Positions 46,269 to 55,612 of a stretch of DNA of 64,000 bases are shown in pieces. The first letter of the stretch is position 1. Each line of letters begins with the position of its first letter. This DNA is from JAFDED01 sp964611635. GTDB taxonomy: Bacteria > Desulfobacterota > JAFDED01. The notes under the pieces were generated by a model, which saw only the letters and a program-made list of their open reading frames with translations, ran no database searches and was not told where the DNA came from. The stretch lies in NCBI GenBank assembly GCA_964611635.1, contig CAZTAS010000001.1:34764-98763 (forward strand). The letters are read 5' to 3'. Both the position numbers and the translations under genes were made by a program.

Positions 46269-47636
46269 TCAGGATTCCAGTTCTTGCTGGTAGGCTTTGA
46301 GCTTATACTGAATTTTCCGAACGCTGATGCCCAACATTCGGGCTGCCCGGCTAGTGCTCCCACTCGCATGCTCCATGGATTGGAGAATAGCAGCTTTTTC
46401 CAGTTCACGCATGGTTGAGCCAGGGGGGATTTTAATGGTCGACTTAAATTCTTCTGTTTGCGGCGTTGGTTCAAGTGGGGGAAGGACATCTGGTGTGATT
46501 ATATTATTGCGTATCATGACTACTGCCCGTTCGATTGCGTTTTCCAATTCACGTATGTTTCCCGGCCAATGATAAGATTTGAGAATATCAAGGGCTTCAG
46601 GTGAAATATCTGCCACGGACTTATTGTTTTCAGCAGCAAACTTATTGATGAAGTGCTGTACAAGTAAGGGTATGTCCGATTTTCGCTCGCGCAACGGTGG
46701 GATATGGAAAGTTATAACATTGAGACGGTAGAAAAGATCCTCCCGGAACGAGTCCTGGAGAACGGCTTGTTTTAGATCTTTATTGGTTGCAGCTATAACG
46801 CGGACATCAACGCAGATGGTCTCATTGCTCCCAACGCGCTCGAATTTATGTTCTTGGAGGAAGCGGAGGAGCTTGACCTGTGTCGAAGGACTTATCTCGC
46901 TGATCTCATCTAAAAATATGGTCCCCACATGAGCCATCTCGAACCGTCCTTTGCGGGTGTAAATGGCCCCTGTAAAAGCACCTCGAACATGGCCAAAAAG
47001 CTCGCTTTCCAAGAGGGTTTCTGCAAGAACACCACAACTGACCTTGACGAAGGGTTTATCCCGGCGAGGGCTGAAATAATGGATTGCATTGGCCACGAGT
47101 TCTTTCCCAGTTCCGCTTTCTCCTTGGATGAGAATCGAGGCCCGGCTATCGGCAACATCCTTTATTGTTTTCATAATATTTTGCATGGGAGGGCTATTGC
47201 CTATAAGGTGAGCAAAACGATATCGGTCATGCAACTGGTGGCGTAGTGATTTGGCTTCTTGGATAAGTCGGCTTTTCTCCAAGGTACGGCGGACAAGGAT
47301 TTCCATTTCATCTATGTCCACTGGCTTCATCAGGTAATCTTCTGCGCCAAGTTTGAGAGCCTCTATCGCTGTCTTAACAGTTCCATGTGCAGTAATTACG
47401 ATCACTGGTGTCTCAGGATCGTATTCTTTTATCTTCCGTAGGAGTTGCAGGCCATCCATCCCGGGCATCTTCAAATCAGCTAAAACAATATCGGGAGATT
47501 CTTGGGGCACCATCTCCCAGGCCTGATAGCCATTTGGCGCCGTAATCACCTGATATCCGGCTCCTCCCAAAAGCTCGGATAAACCTTGGCGGGTATGTTT
47601 TTCGTCATCAACAATTAGGATCTTGCCGGTTGCCAT
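46269..47636 (-). CDS. NtrC-family sigma-54 response regulator
   Basis: The domains are a receiver (ILIVDDEKHTRQGL, phospho-Asp in PDIVLADLKMPG, Lys in MKPVD), an AAA+ domain with Walker A GESGTGKE and the sigma-54 contact loop GAFTGA, and a Fis-type HTH at the C-terminus. It activates RNA polymerase-sigma54 in response to the kinase encoded directly before it. The frame begins at ATG 47651, but GGAGG sits just before ATG 47636, giving MATGKILIVDDE. Target promoters could not be found in the window. Confidence 0.94.
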   Translation of the reverse strand: MATGKILIVDDEKHTRQGLSELLGGAGYQVITAPNGYQAWEMVPQESPDIVLADLKMPGMDGLQLLRKIKEYDPETPVIVITAHGTVKTAIEALKLGAEDYLMKPVDIDEMEILVRRTLEKSRLIQEAKSLRHQLHDRYRFAHLIGNSPPMQNIMKTIKDVADSRASILIQGESGTGKELVANAIHYFSPRRDKPFVKVSCGVLAETLLESELFGHVRGAFTGAIYTRKGRFEMAHVGTIFLDEISEISPSTQVKLLRFLQEHKFERVGSNETICVDVRVIAATNKDLKQAVLQDSFREDLFYRLNVITFHIPPLRERKSDIPLLVQHFINKFAAENNKSVADISPEALDILKSYHWPGNIRELENAIERAVVMIRNNIITPDVLPPLEPTPQTEEFKSTIKIPPGSTMRELEKAAILQSMEHASGSTSRAARMLGISVRKIQYKLKAYQQELES

Positions 47637-47650
47637 AATTCCTCCGGTCA

Positions 47651-48889
47651 TTACCCTTCTTGCCGGAGGGGAAGGATGACCGTGCAGGTTGTTCCCTTCC
47701 CCACATCGCTTTCGATTTGAATTTCTCCCCCATGAAGTTCAAGAATCGGGTGAACAATTGCGAGCCCGAGTCCCGTACCATTTTCCTTAGTGGAATAAAA
47801 AATCTCGAAAATATGGTCCATCTGTTCTGCCGGAATGCCGCAGCCTGTATCCATGATCCGGATTACAATACTTTCATTCTCATGAGAAGTTTTAACCTTA
47901 ATGATTCCTCCGTCAGACATAGCTTCCACGCTATTTTGCATCAGATTGAGAAAGACCTGCTGAATTTTTTCCCTATCCACCTCAACCAGTGGGAGATCTG
48001 GGGAAAATCTCCTTTCAAGGCGAATCGCTTTGCTCTGACAAGTACCTTCCATAAGTGATATTGATGCGGAAAGAAGTGCATTTATGTTTTCTAGATTGGT
48101 ATTAAGCTGGAAGAAACTTGAAAAATGAAGAAAATCATTAGTTAGATTGACCAGCCGATCGATCCCCTCGCGAATGATCCTGATTGTCTCAAGATTTTTC
48201 TCGAGAAGATCGTCGGAGACATTCGCCAGTCTTCTTTCCAGCAACCCCAGTTGAATGCTCATTGAATTCAGGGGATTCTTAATCTCGTGAGCCAATCCCG
48301 CGGCAAAGGCACCCACAGACGCCATTTTCTCTGTCCGAATGAGCTGCCGTTCCATTTTTTTGCGCTCAGTGATGTCGCTGACCACAGCGGTATATCCTAT
48401 AAGATTGTTAGAGTCATCAAAGACGGGCGTACGGGTGATACTCACAGCAGCACGTCTTCCATCATTTCGTAGCCTTTCTGTCTCCATGTTTTTGATGTGT
48501 CCTTTTTCTCTTACGATTCGGGCCATAATATCCAATTCATGAATACGATCCGGAGGAAATAATATTGCCATTGGTTTGCCAATGATCTCTTTCCTTTTAT
48601 AACCATAGATTCGTTCAGCCCCTTTGTTCCAGGAACGGATTATATTATTGGTATCCATGCTCAAGATAGCATCGGCTGTATCCATCAGTGCATTTCGCAT
48701 ATACCTTTCATTTCTCTTCAGCCATTGGACATAACGACATCTTTCAATCATATCCTTATGAGGGCATTTCGGTTCCAGGCATTTCACCCTCATCAGGTTA
48801 TCATCGATATGCCAGTCATCCCAGAATGGTAAATCACTCATGAACTGGGTTCCTTTGCACATTCGAAGGAAGGGTTCATTTGTATCCAA
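47651..48889 (-). CDS. PAS-domain soluble histidine kinase with an N-terminal cysteine cluster
   Basis: The 412-residue kinase has no membrane helix. Its N-terminal 60 residues contain Cys37, Cys42 and Cys51 (KCLEPKCPHKDMIERC), a possible metal or redox site. A PAS domain (about 62-180), the phospho-His box GLAHEIKNPLNSM with His201 and a HATPase (LMQNSVEAM, GTGLGLAIV) follow. It forms a two-component pair with the adjacent NtrC-type regulator. No sensor ligand is evident. Confidence 0.92.
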   Translation of the reverse strand: MDTNEPFLRMCKGTQFMSDLPFWDDWHIDDNLMRVKCLEPKCPHKDMIERCRYVQWLKRNERYMRNALMDTADAILSMDTNNIIRSWNKGAERIYGYKRKEIIGKPMAILFPPDRIHELDIMARIVREKGHIKNMETERLRNDGRRAAVSITRTPVFDDSNNLIGYTAVVSDITERKKMERQLIRTEKMASVGAFAAGLAHEIKNPLNSMSIQLGLLERRLANVSDDLLEKNLETIRIIREGIDRLVNLTNDFLHFSSFFQLNTNLENINALLSASISLMEGTCQSKAIRLERRFSPDLPLVEVDREKIQQVFLNLMQNSVEAMSDGGIIKVKTSHENESIVIRIMDTGCGIPAEQMDHIFEIFYSTKENGTGLGLAIVHPILELHGGEIQIESDVGKGTTCTVILPLRQEG

Positions 48890-49330
48890 TCACTTGATGG
48901 CTCTTGAGCATGAAGATTATGCTATTAACAGGCATGTGAATCCCTAATTTGCTGACATGCCCCCTGAAAGGAAGATGGGTTAGTTCTGCATAAACAGGTT
49001 CAACCAGCTACATGTAACGAGGGGTATCTAGGAGGCTGGATAGCGGCTCGCGGAATGATCGGGAAAAACAAATTATAGCGTTCGATATGATGGAACCACA
49101 TTATCACGAATATTTGTCCTTTTTACCTTCCTGTTACGCGGAGGGGTGCTTTGATTTTTTCCTCTCCGATTGTGCTGCGCCACCCAAAATGGATAAAACC
49201 TCATATGGGTACTCTCGTTAATGATAAGAACCCACCGCCTATGAAACCCTCTCTCCAAAGACAATCCCAAGGGCGTTTTATATTACTTCACATTGTAATG
49301 GATTCCCTCATCAGCAGTAGTATTTATTAT
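48890..49330. other. intergenic region between rplQ and the histidine kinase
   Basis: The ribosomal operon ends at 49331 and the kinase gene starts at 48889, both minus. A weakly open 65-codon frame (49270-49073) has no recognisable content. No T-tract terminator, tRNA or sigma-54 site was found. The kinase promoter and the end of the ribosomal transcript must lie here. Confidence 0.5.
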
Positions 49331-49804
49331 TTAAGTTGAAGTTACGGGTTCCTTCTCATCCTTTTTTTGGATGGAAGCCTTTTCAGCAGGGGATTTGTCT
49401 TTGGAGGCCATTTTTTTTCTGGCTTTCTGTTTTTTCTTTTTTTTATTGTTCCCTGACAGCAACTCCACCGCAGAAATCGGTGCGCTGTCACCCAATCGAT
49501 AACCCAGTTTTACGATGCGCAGATAACCACCTTGGACATCGCTGTATCGTGGGGCCAGCTCATCAAATAGCTTTCGCGATACAGTCTTATCACGGATAAC
49601 AGCATTGGCTAGCCTACGTGCGTGCAAGTCACCCCTTTTGGCCAGAGTAATCATTCTTTCAGCCAATCGCTTCAGTTCTTTGGCCTTGGCATCTGTGGTC
49701 TGGATTTTTTCATGTTCAAATAGAGATGTAACCATGTTCCTAAACATAGCCCTTCGATGGCTAGATGTCCGATTTAACTTTCTCCCGGCTTTTCGATGTC
49801 GCAT
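49331..49804 (-). CDS. rplQ: 50S ribosomal protein L17 with basic C-terminal extension
   Basis: The body (RKAGRKLNRTSSHRRAMFRNM, then ERMITLAKRGDLHARR) is a normal L17. The last 40 residues are a Lys-, Ser- and Glu-rich tail with no fold, longer than in most bacteria (usual length 115-130, here 157). It is the last gene of the ribosomal super-operon. rpoA, usually just upstream, is missing. Confidence 0.94.
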   Translation of the reverse strand: MRHRKAGRKLNRTSSHRRAMFRNMVTSLFEHEKIQTTDAKAKELKRLAERMITLAKRGDLHARRLANAVIRDKTVSRKLFDELAPRYSDVQGGYLRIVKLGYRLGDSAPISAVELLSGNNKKKKKQKARKKMASKDKSPAEKASIQKKDEKEPVTST

Positions 49805-49838
49805 GACTATAATTTCCTAACTATGCCAAGTCAGTCTT

Positions 49839-50465
49839 TTACTTGGAATAAAGCTCGACGACAAGCTGCTCTTCCATTGGCATGGTCAGGTCTTCCCGGG
49901 CTGGGAAGGCTTTCACTCGGCCTCGCATATTTTCTTTATCCAGTTCCAGCCAGTTGGGAATACCACGCCTAGCCGCCGTCTCAAGGGATTCTTGTATCCT
50001 GGCGATATTTCTACTTTTTTCTTTCACTTCCACAGCATCGTTGATCTTCAGCAGATAGGAAGGGATATTTACAGTTTTCCCGTTAACTAAAAAATGGCCA
50101 TGGCGAGTTAATTGGCGCGCCTCATTTCTGGAAGAAGAGAAGCCTAAGCGATAGACGATGTTATCGAGCCTTATCTCCAATAAAATCAAAAGATTTTTCC
50201 CGGTGATTCCTTTCTTCCGCTCCGCGCGCACAAAATATCCATGAAACTGTCTTTCCAGAAGGCCATAAATTCGCCTGATTTTCTGCTTCTCCCTTAGCTG
50301 GATACCGTAATCGGAGACCTTTCGCCGGCCCTGACCATGTTGACCGGGCGGATAATTTCTGCGTTCTATGGCGCATTTGTCAGAATAGCAGCGATCTCCT
50401 TTCAAAAAAAGCTTAAGGCCTTCTCTGCGGCATAATCTACATACAGATTCTCGATATCTGGCCAA
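49839..50465 (-). CDS. rpsD: 30S ribosomal protein S4
   Basis: The 208-residue S4 has ARYRESVCRLCRREG, the zinc-type N-terminus (Cys9, Cys12 and later Cys26 and Cys31), and the S4 domain with RLDNIVYRLGF and GHFLVNGKTVNIPSY. It lies 34 bases before rplQ and about 135 bases after rpsK. In E. coli S4 controls the alpha operon; no matching leader was identified. Confidence 0.95.
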   Translation of the reverse strand: MARYRESVCRLCRREGLKLFLKGDRCYSDKCAIERRNYPPGQHGQGRRKVSDYGIQLREKQKIRRIYGLLERQFHGYFVRAERKKGITGKNLLILLEIRLDNIVYRLGFSSSRNEARQLTRHGHFLVNGKTVNIPSYLLKINDAVEVKEKSRNIARIQESLETAARRGIPNWLELDKENMRGRVKAFPAREDLTMPMEEQLVVELYSK

Positions 50466-50600
50466 GGGCCACCTCCAATATCAATTATTTCTCCCTGTTC
50501 ATGTTTTGAAAACCTCAGGGGGTAAAATACCATCATTGCTCGTTTTGAAAAAAGCAGAAAAACCCTTCTTCCTGAACAGGAAACCCGTAAAGATAAATAC

Positions 50601-50999
50601 TCAGACCCTTCGACGTTTGGGCGCTCGACACCCATTATGGGGGATTGGGGTGACGTCCCGGATTAAGCTCACGGCAATACCCGTCGTTTGCAGAGATCGC
50701 AAAGCAGCTTCCCGGCCAGAACCAGGCCCTTTGACATAGACCTCAATGGTTTTCATGCCAAATTCCTGTGCCTTTCGAATTGCATCTTCAGCAGTTTGCT
50801 GTGCAGCGAATGGTGTGCTTTTACGTGAGCCCTTGAACCCCTGGCTCCCCGCACTTGACCATGCCAGAACATTCCCGTTCTGATCTGTTAACGTGATGAT
50901 TATATTGTTGAAAGTGGAATGGATATGAACAATTCCATTGGGAACGTTCTTTTTTTCCCTTTTCTTTTTTTTACCCTTCCTGGAGACTTTAACCATCAT
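50601..50999 (-). CDS. rpsK: 30S ribosomal protein S11
   Basis: S11 shows the usual GIVHIHSTFNNIIITLTD, SAGSQGFKGSRKSTPFAAQ and the C-terminal IRDVTPIPHNGCRAPKRRRV. Length (132) is normal. It follows rpsM and precedes rpsD. Confidence 0.96.
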   Translation of the reverse strand: MMVKVSRKGKKKKREKKNVPNGIVHIHSTFNNIIITLTDQNGNVLAWSSAGSQGFKGSRKSTPFAAQQTAEDAIRKAQEFGMKTIEVYVKGPGSGREAALRSLQTTGIAVSLIRDVTPIPHNGCRAPKRRRV

Positions 51000-51110
51000 G
51001 CCCTCCCTTGATGTTCATCCACAATTATCAACATTGCAAAGTTATTTAAGTTATTTGTGATAAATTACATGCTGGAGCCATTGGATTGGGCAAAGAATTA
51101 TCCTAAATGC

Positions 51111-51479
51111 TTACTTTTTTCGCCCAATCTGAATTTTCCTTGGACCTTTTCTTGTCCTGGCATTGGTGTGTGTTCGCTGACCCCGAACAGGCAGTGCCTT
51201 CCTATGGCGCAATCCTCGATATGTTCCGAGATCCATAAGCCGCTTTATATTCATGGATATCTCTCGCCGCAGGTCACCTTCCACTTTAAATCCCCCATCG
51301 ATAATATCCCTGATCTTGGACACATCTGTTTCACTCAAATTATCCGTTTTGGTATCAAAGTGGATATCGGCATTTTTCAGGATTTTCCGGGATGATGAAC
51401 GGCCGATGCCATAGATGTATGTCAGGGCGACTTCGATCCTTTTCCCTTTGGGAAGGTCAATACCCGAGATTCGCGCCAC
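51111..51479 (-). CDS. rpsM: 30S ribosomal protein S13
   Basis: S13 has ARISGIDLPKGKRIEVALTYIYGIG and the basic tail RGLRHRKALPVRGQRTHTNARTRKG. It contacts the 50S subunit and lies between rpmJ and rpsK. Confidence 0.96.
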   Translation of the reverse strand: MARISGIDLPKGKRIEVALTYIYGIGRSSSRKILKNADIHFDTKTDNLSETDVSKIRDIIDGGFKVEGDLRREISMNIKRLMDLGTYRGLRHRKALPVRGQRTHTNARTRKGPRKIQIGRKK

Positions 51480-51498
51480 GATTCTCCTCCTTCACCGG

Positions 51499-51612
51499 TT
51501 AGCCTTGGCGTTGTTTATGTTTGGGGTTGTCGCAGATGACTCGAAGAACCCTTTTTCGACGAATTATCTTACACTTATCACAGATTTTCTTGATGGATAC
51601 TCTTACCTTCAC
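51499..51612 (-). CDS. rpmJ: 50S ribosomal protein L36
   Basis: The 37-residue L36 has the zinc set CDKC...C...H (Cys11, Cys14, Cys27, His32) and ends NPKHKQRQG. The start is GTG 51612, which gives the exact family length; AAAGGG lies upstream. An in-frame ATG three codons earlier would add an abnormal N-terminus. Confidence 0.95.
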   Translation of the reverse strand: MKVRVSIKKICDKCKIIRRKRVLRVICDNPKHKQRQG

Positions 51613-51684
51613 TCTTATCATCCCTTTATGGATTTAAGGGTTTAATGACTGACTTCGCGAGATTCTTTATTATCTATACGTGAA

Positions 51685-51903
51685 TCACTTGGATCGGTAG
51701 GTGATTCTGCCCCGCGTAAGATCATAAGGCGAAATCTCAACAACCACCTTGTCTCCGGGCAGAATCTTAATAAAATGCATTCGCATTTTTCCGGATATAT
51801 GAGCAAGAATGCGGTGGCCGTTATCCAATTCCACCCGGAACATGGCGTTCGGTAGAGTTTCAATGACGATTCCTTCCACTTCAATGGCATCAGCCTTGGG
51901 CAT
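51685..51903 (-). CDS. infA: translation initiation factor IF-1
   Basis: The 72-residue OB-fold protein has IEVEGIVIETLPNAMFRVEL, HISGKMRMHFIKILPGDKVVVE and YDLTRGRITYR, all diagnostic of IF-1. It lies between adk and rpmJ; map, often found here, is absent. Confidence 0.97.
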   Translation of the reverse strand: MPKADAIEVEGIVIETLPNAMFRVELDNGHRILAHISGKMRMHFIKILPGDKVVVEISPYDLTRGRITYRSK

Positions 51904-51906
51904 CCA

Positions 51907-52575
51907 TTACTCCCCACTGATGGTTTTAAGATTACGATCCACAACCTCCAGGATCCGATTAAAGATTTCAATAATAGACCCTTGGCCGTTGATGGATCGA
52001 AGAAGACCTTTCTGTTGATAATATTGAATCAGCGGGATGGTCTGCACTTTATAAACGCGGAGTCGGGCCTGAACTGTCTCTTCGTTGTCATCTGGCCGTT
52101 GAAACAGCTCTCCGCCACAATTATCGCAAACGCCTTCCACTCTGGAAGGATCAAACACCACATGGCAAGTCCAGCCACATTGGCGACATGTGCGTCGTCC
52201 TGCCAGCCTCTTAACGAGCTCCGCATCGTCAACATCAATATTAATGACATGATCAATGGCTTCCCCCCGCCTTAACAGGGAAGCACCCATGGCCTCCGCT
52301 TGGGCTACAGTCCTGGGGAAGCCATCCAGAATATACCCATTTTGGCAATTCGGTTGATCAATTCTTTCTTCTACCATTCCAATGACAATGGGATCAGGGA
52401 TCAGGGAGCCTTTATCCATATATTCTCGAGCCCTTGTGCCCATTGGAGTCCTTTTTTTAACAGCCTCGCGGAACATGTCGCCTGTTGAAATATGCTGACT
52501 GGAAAATCGTTCTGCCAGCATCTGTGCTTGAGTACCCTTTCCAGCACCGGGAGGGCCCATCATTATCAACTTCAT
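51907..52575 (-). CDS. adk: adenylate kinase
   Basis: Adk interconverts ATP, AMP and ADP. It has the P-loop GPPGAGKGTQ, DGFPRTVAQAE and a zinc-type LID with CRQCG and CDNCGG. ATG 52575 after GAGGTGG is the likely start; GTG 52584 is also open. Downstream infA begins after three bases. Confidence 0.96.
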   Translation of the reverse strand: MKLIMMGPPGAGKGTQAQMLAERFSSQHISTGDMFREAVKKRTPMGTRAREYMDKGSLIPDPIVIGMVEERIDQPNCQNGYILDGFPRTVAQAEAMGASLLRRGEAIDHVINIDVDDAELVKRLAGRRTCRQCGWTCHVVFDPSRVEGVCDNCGGELFQRPDDNEETVQARLRVYKVQTIPLIQYYQQKGLLRSINGQGSIIEIFNRILEVVDRNLKTISGE

Positions 52576-52590
52576 TTCTTCCACCTCAAC

Positions 52591-53898
52591 TCATCTTCTG
52601 CCTCTAATGCGCCCTGTCTTGAGGAATCCCTCGTAATGCCTTGTCAACATGTGGGATTCGATCTGGGACATGGTGTCTAAAGCGACGCCCACTACAATTA
52701 GCAAAGCGGTTCCTCCGAAGTAGAAAGGTACATTAAATTCTCGAATCAAAAAGCTAGGCATCACGCACACAGCCGAGACGTACATTGCGCCCCCAAAAGT
52801 GATGCGAGTCAGCACCCGATCGATAAATTCCGCTGTTCGTTTGCCTGGTCTGATCCCGGGAAGGTAGCCGCCATATTTTTTCATGTTATCCGCTACGTCC
52901 ACTGGATTGAACGTGACGGCTGTATAAAAATAGCAGAAAAATATTATAAACCCCACATATAACATTGTATACAGCAGGTGTCCGGGTGCCAGATAATTAA
53001 CGATGGTTTTCATCCAGGGGACACCGACAAATTGAGCGATAGTGGCTGGAAACATAATGATTGAAGAGGCAAAGATGGGCGGGATCACACCGGAGGTGTT
53101 AACGCGCAGTGGCAGGTGGGTGCTCTGTCCACCGTACATGCGCCTGCCCACGATACGCTTGGCATATTGTACGGGAATACGCCGTTGTCCCCTCTCCATG
53201 AAAATAATGAATCCGACTACCAGCACCATGAAGGCGATTATGCCAAGGATAAAAATGATTCCCGTTTCCCCCGTTCGCAACATGCGAAAAGTGTTGGTAG
53301 TAGCAGATGGAAAACGCGCAACGATACCCGCAAAAATGATCAGGGAAATTCCGTTGCCTATACCTCGCTCCGTAATCTGTTCACCCAGCCACATGATGAA
53401 AGCAGTACCGGCGGTGAGGGTGAGAACCGTCATGAGCCTGAACCCCCAACCCGGGTTTGCTACCACCAGTTCGCCTGCTGGACCCGTCATCCTTTCAATT
53501 CCAATACTTATTCCAAAGCCCTGAATGACGCTGAGAATAACGGTTCCATAGCGGGTATATTGCACTATCTTTTTGCGGCCTGCCTCTCCTTCTTTTGAAA
53601 GTCTTTCAAGGTAGGGGATTACCACAGTGAGTAACTGCAAGATAATGGATGCACTGATGTATGGCATGATCCCCAAGGCAAAGACTGAGAGCCGTTGCAG
53701 CGCTCCCCCTGAAAAAATGTCGAAGAGCCCCAGCAACGTGCCGCTAGCCTGGGCGAACCACGCCGCCAGTGCTTTTGCATCAATCCCTGGAGTTGGGACA
53801 AATACGCCCACCCGGTAAATCGCCAACAGCGCCAAAGTCACAAAAATTCGCCGCTTTAGCTCAGGAATTCGGGTAATATTACGTACGCCACCGATCAA
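52591..53898 (-). CDS. secY: preprotein translocase subunit SecY
   Basis: This 435-residue, ten-helix channel protein has the plug-region helix, GIMPYISASIILQLL, the cytoplasmic GQRRIPVQYAKR loop and PGIRPGKRTAEFIDRVL. It forms the SecYEG translocon. It follows rplO by two bases. Confidence 0.97.
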   Translation of the reverse strand: MIGGVRNITRIPELKRRIFVTLALLAIYRVGVFVPTPGIDAKALAAWFAQASGTLLGLFDIFSGGALQRLSVFALGIMPYISASIILQLLTVVIPYLERLSKEGEAGRKKIVQYTRYGTVILSVIQGFGISIGIERMTGPAGELVVANPGWGFRLMTVLTLTAGTAFIMWLGEQITERGIGNGISLIIFAGIVARFPSATTNTFRMLRTGETGIIFILGIIAFMVLVVGFIIFMERGQRRIPVQYAKRIVGRRMYGGQSTHLPLRVNTSGVIPPIFASSIIMFPATIAQFVGVPWMKTIVNYLAPGHLLYTMLYVGFIIFFCYFYTAVTFNPVDVADNMKKYGGYLPGIRPGKRTAEFIDRVLTRITFGGAMYVSAVCVMPSFLIREFNVPFYFGGTALLIVVGVALDTMSQIESHMLTRHYEGFLKTGRIRGRR

Positions 53899-53899
53899 C

Positions 53900-54340
53900 T
53901 CAAATCTCCTCTATATTTCCTCCCGCTGCCTCTATCTTGGCTCGGGCCCTGGAGCTTATCTTGTGAACTTTTACTCTAAGAGGCTTATTAATATCTCCCT
54001 CGGCAAGGATTTTAATGCCATCATCTGTTTTCCGTACTAACCCGGTGTTAATAAGTGATTGGGGGTCCACAATGGCATTCGCCTCAAAGCGATCAAGATC
54101 GCGCACATTAAGAATATTATAGACTTTTTTATTCGGGTTACGGAACCCGCGCTTTGGCAATCTCCGCACTAGAGGCATCTGTCCGCCCTCAAAGCCCGGA
54201 CGGACATTTCCGCTCGAGCGCGATCTTTGCCCCTTATGGCCACGGCAGGCGGTCTTGCCATGCCCTGAACCGGGCCCTCGGCCCACCCTTTTTGGTCTCT
54301 TTCGACTTCCTTGGGGCGGCTTCAAATTTGATAGATTCAT
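53900..54340 (-). CDS. rplO: 50S ribosomal protein L15
   Basis: L15 has the glycine- and basic-rich N-terminus (NLSNLKPPQGSRKRPKRVGRG, GSGHGKTACRGHKGQRSRSG-like) and RLPKRGFRNPN. ATG 54340 gives the usual start; ATG 54355 is also open. It lies between rpmD and secY. Confidence 0.95.
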   Translation of the reverse strand: MNLSNLKPPQGSRKRPKRVGRGPGSGHGKTACRGHKGQRSRSSGNVRPGFEGGQMPLVRRLPKRGFRNPNKKVYNILNVRDLDRFEANAIVDPQSLINTGLVRKTDDGIKILAEGDINKPLRVKVHKISSRARAKIEAAGGNIEEI

Positions 54341-54406
54341 GATATCTTTCTTCACGATTAGAAATCCTCAGTCCTCCCTGGCCTTACCGACCATCGGAAA
54401 GATTGA

Positions 54407-54586
54407 TTATTCAATAATCTTAACCAGATGGCTTACTTTTCGGATCATTCCCCTGATAGCAAATGTATCGGGCAAGGTTCTCACTCGGTGCATTTTGGTC
54501 AATCCAAGCCCTTTGAGGACAGCCCTTTGCTTTCGAGGTCTTCGAATTCCGCTCCTTACCAGTGTTACTTTAAGTTCCTGCCCCAT
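54407..54586 (-). CDS. rpmD: 50S ribosomal protein L30
   Basis: This short 59-residue gene has ELKVTLVRSGIRRP and KMHRVRTLPDTFAIRGMI, the L30 signature. GGAG lies seven bases before ATG 54586. It sits in the expected place between rpsE and rplO. Confidence 0.95.
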   Translation of the reverse strand: MGQELKVTLVRSGIRRPRKQRAVLKGLGLTKMHRVRTLPDTFAIRGMIRKVSHLVKIIE

Positions 54587-54676
54587 GGAGAAACTCCATT
54601 ATATCATGCATTTGATCTCCCGACTCAATAAGTTCACGCCAGGTTAGATACCAATTTATTCTTTATTAATTATTTA

Positions 54677-55210
54677 TTAATCCAAGATCTCGGGGACTTT
54701 TTTACCTCGCTTGGCCGCAAAAATTTCAGGTGATTTCAAACGGAATAATGCATCAAAAGTTGCCTTGATAACATTATGGGGATTATTTGAGCCAAGGCAT
54801 TTTGTCAAGATGTTCAGTATACCGGCCGCATCCATCACGGCACGGACAGCACCGCCGGCAATAATTCCGGTTCCCTCAGATGCAGGCTTCAAAAAGACCC
54901 TGCCTGCGCCATATTTTCCATAGACATTGTAAGGAATGGTACTATTCTTAAGAGGGATCTGAATTAGTGATTTTTTGGCTTGTTCCACACCTTTCCGAAT
55001 AGCTTCTGGAACCTCGTTAGCCTTTCCCATACCATATCCCGCAATACCATTACGATTACCCACTACCACAAGGGCGTTAAAGCTGAATCGCCGTCCGCCT
55101 TTGACCACCTTGGCCACGCGATTAATGTGAACAACCTTGTCCACAAGTTCCAGATCTGTTGGATCAATCTTTTTATGCCCAGCCAATGAATTCTCCTTCT
55201 TCTTATCCAA
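54677..55210 (-). CDS. rpsE: 30S ribosomal protein S5
   Basis: S5 has VVHINRVAKVVKGGRRFSFNALVVVG, GYGMGKANEVPEAIRKG and GTGIIAGGAVRAV. Length is normal. It follows rplR. Confidence 0.96.
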   Translation of the reverse strand: MDKKKENSLAGHKKIDPTDLELVDKVVHINRVAKVVKGGRRFSFNALVVVGNRNGIAGYGMGKANEVPEAIRKGVEQAKKSLIQIPLKNSTIPYNVYGKYGAGRVFLKPASEGTGIIAGGAVRAVMDAAGILNILTKCLGSNNPHNVIKATFDALFRLKSPEIFAAKRGKKVPEILD

Positions 55211-55239
55211 TAAAAACGAAGATGCGCTAGAAGTACTTT

Positions 55240-55599
55240 TTAAAATTGTAGGCCTTTTTCACGCGCTCCTTCAGCGACTGCCACAACTCTCCCGTGATAA
55301 ATAAAGCCATTTCTGTCAAAAATCACCCGGTTAATACCTTTGGCCAGGGCTCGCTGGGCAATAATTTCTCCAATTCTTTTGGCTGCTTCCTTATTGCCGG
55401 TATGCGGGATGTTGAGCTCTTTTTCCATTGTGGCGGCATACGCCAAGGTGCGACCGGAGGAATCATCGATAATTTGTGCGTACATATGACGGTTGCTTCG
55501 ATAGACGTTGAGCCTTGGGCGCTCCGAAGTTCCACGTACCTTCTTGCGGACACGCCTCCTTTTCCTTGCCCGGATTTGTTCCCTGGTTTTGATGGTCAA
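55240..55599 (-). CDS. rplR: 50S ribosomal protein L18
   Basis: L18 has KTREQIRARKRRRVRKK, SERPRLNVYRSNRHMYAQIIDD and RVIFDRNGFIYHGRV. The start is most likely TTG 55599 (GAGGGGG upstream), giving 119 residues. The frame stays open to 55662 inside rplF, but that would add an abnormal N-terminus. Confidence 0.93.
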   Translation of the reverse strand: MTIKTREQIRARKRRRVRKKVRGTSERPRLNVYRSNRHMYAQIIDDSSGRTLAYAATMEKELNIPHTGNKEAAKRIGEIIAQRALAKGINRVIFDRNGFIYHGRVVAVAEGAREKGLQF

Positions 55600-55612
55600 A
55601 AATTTTACCCCC

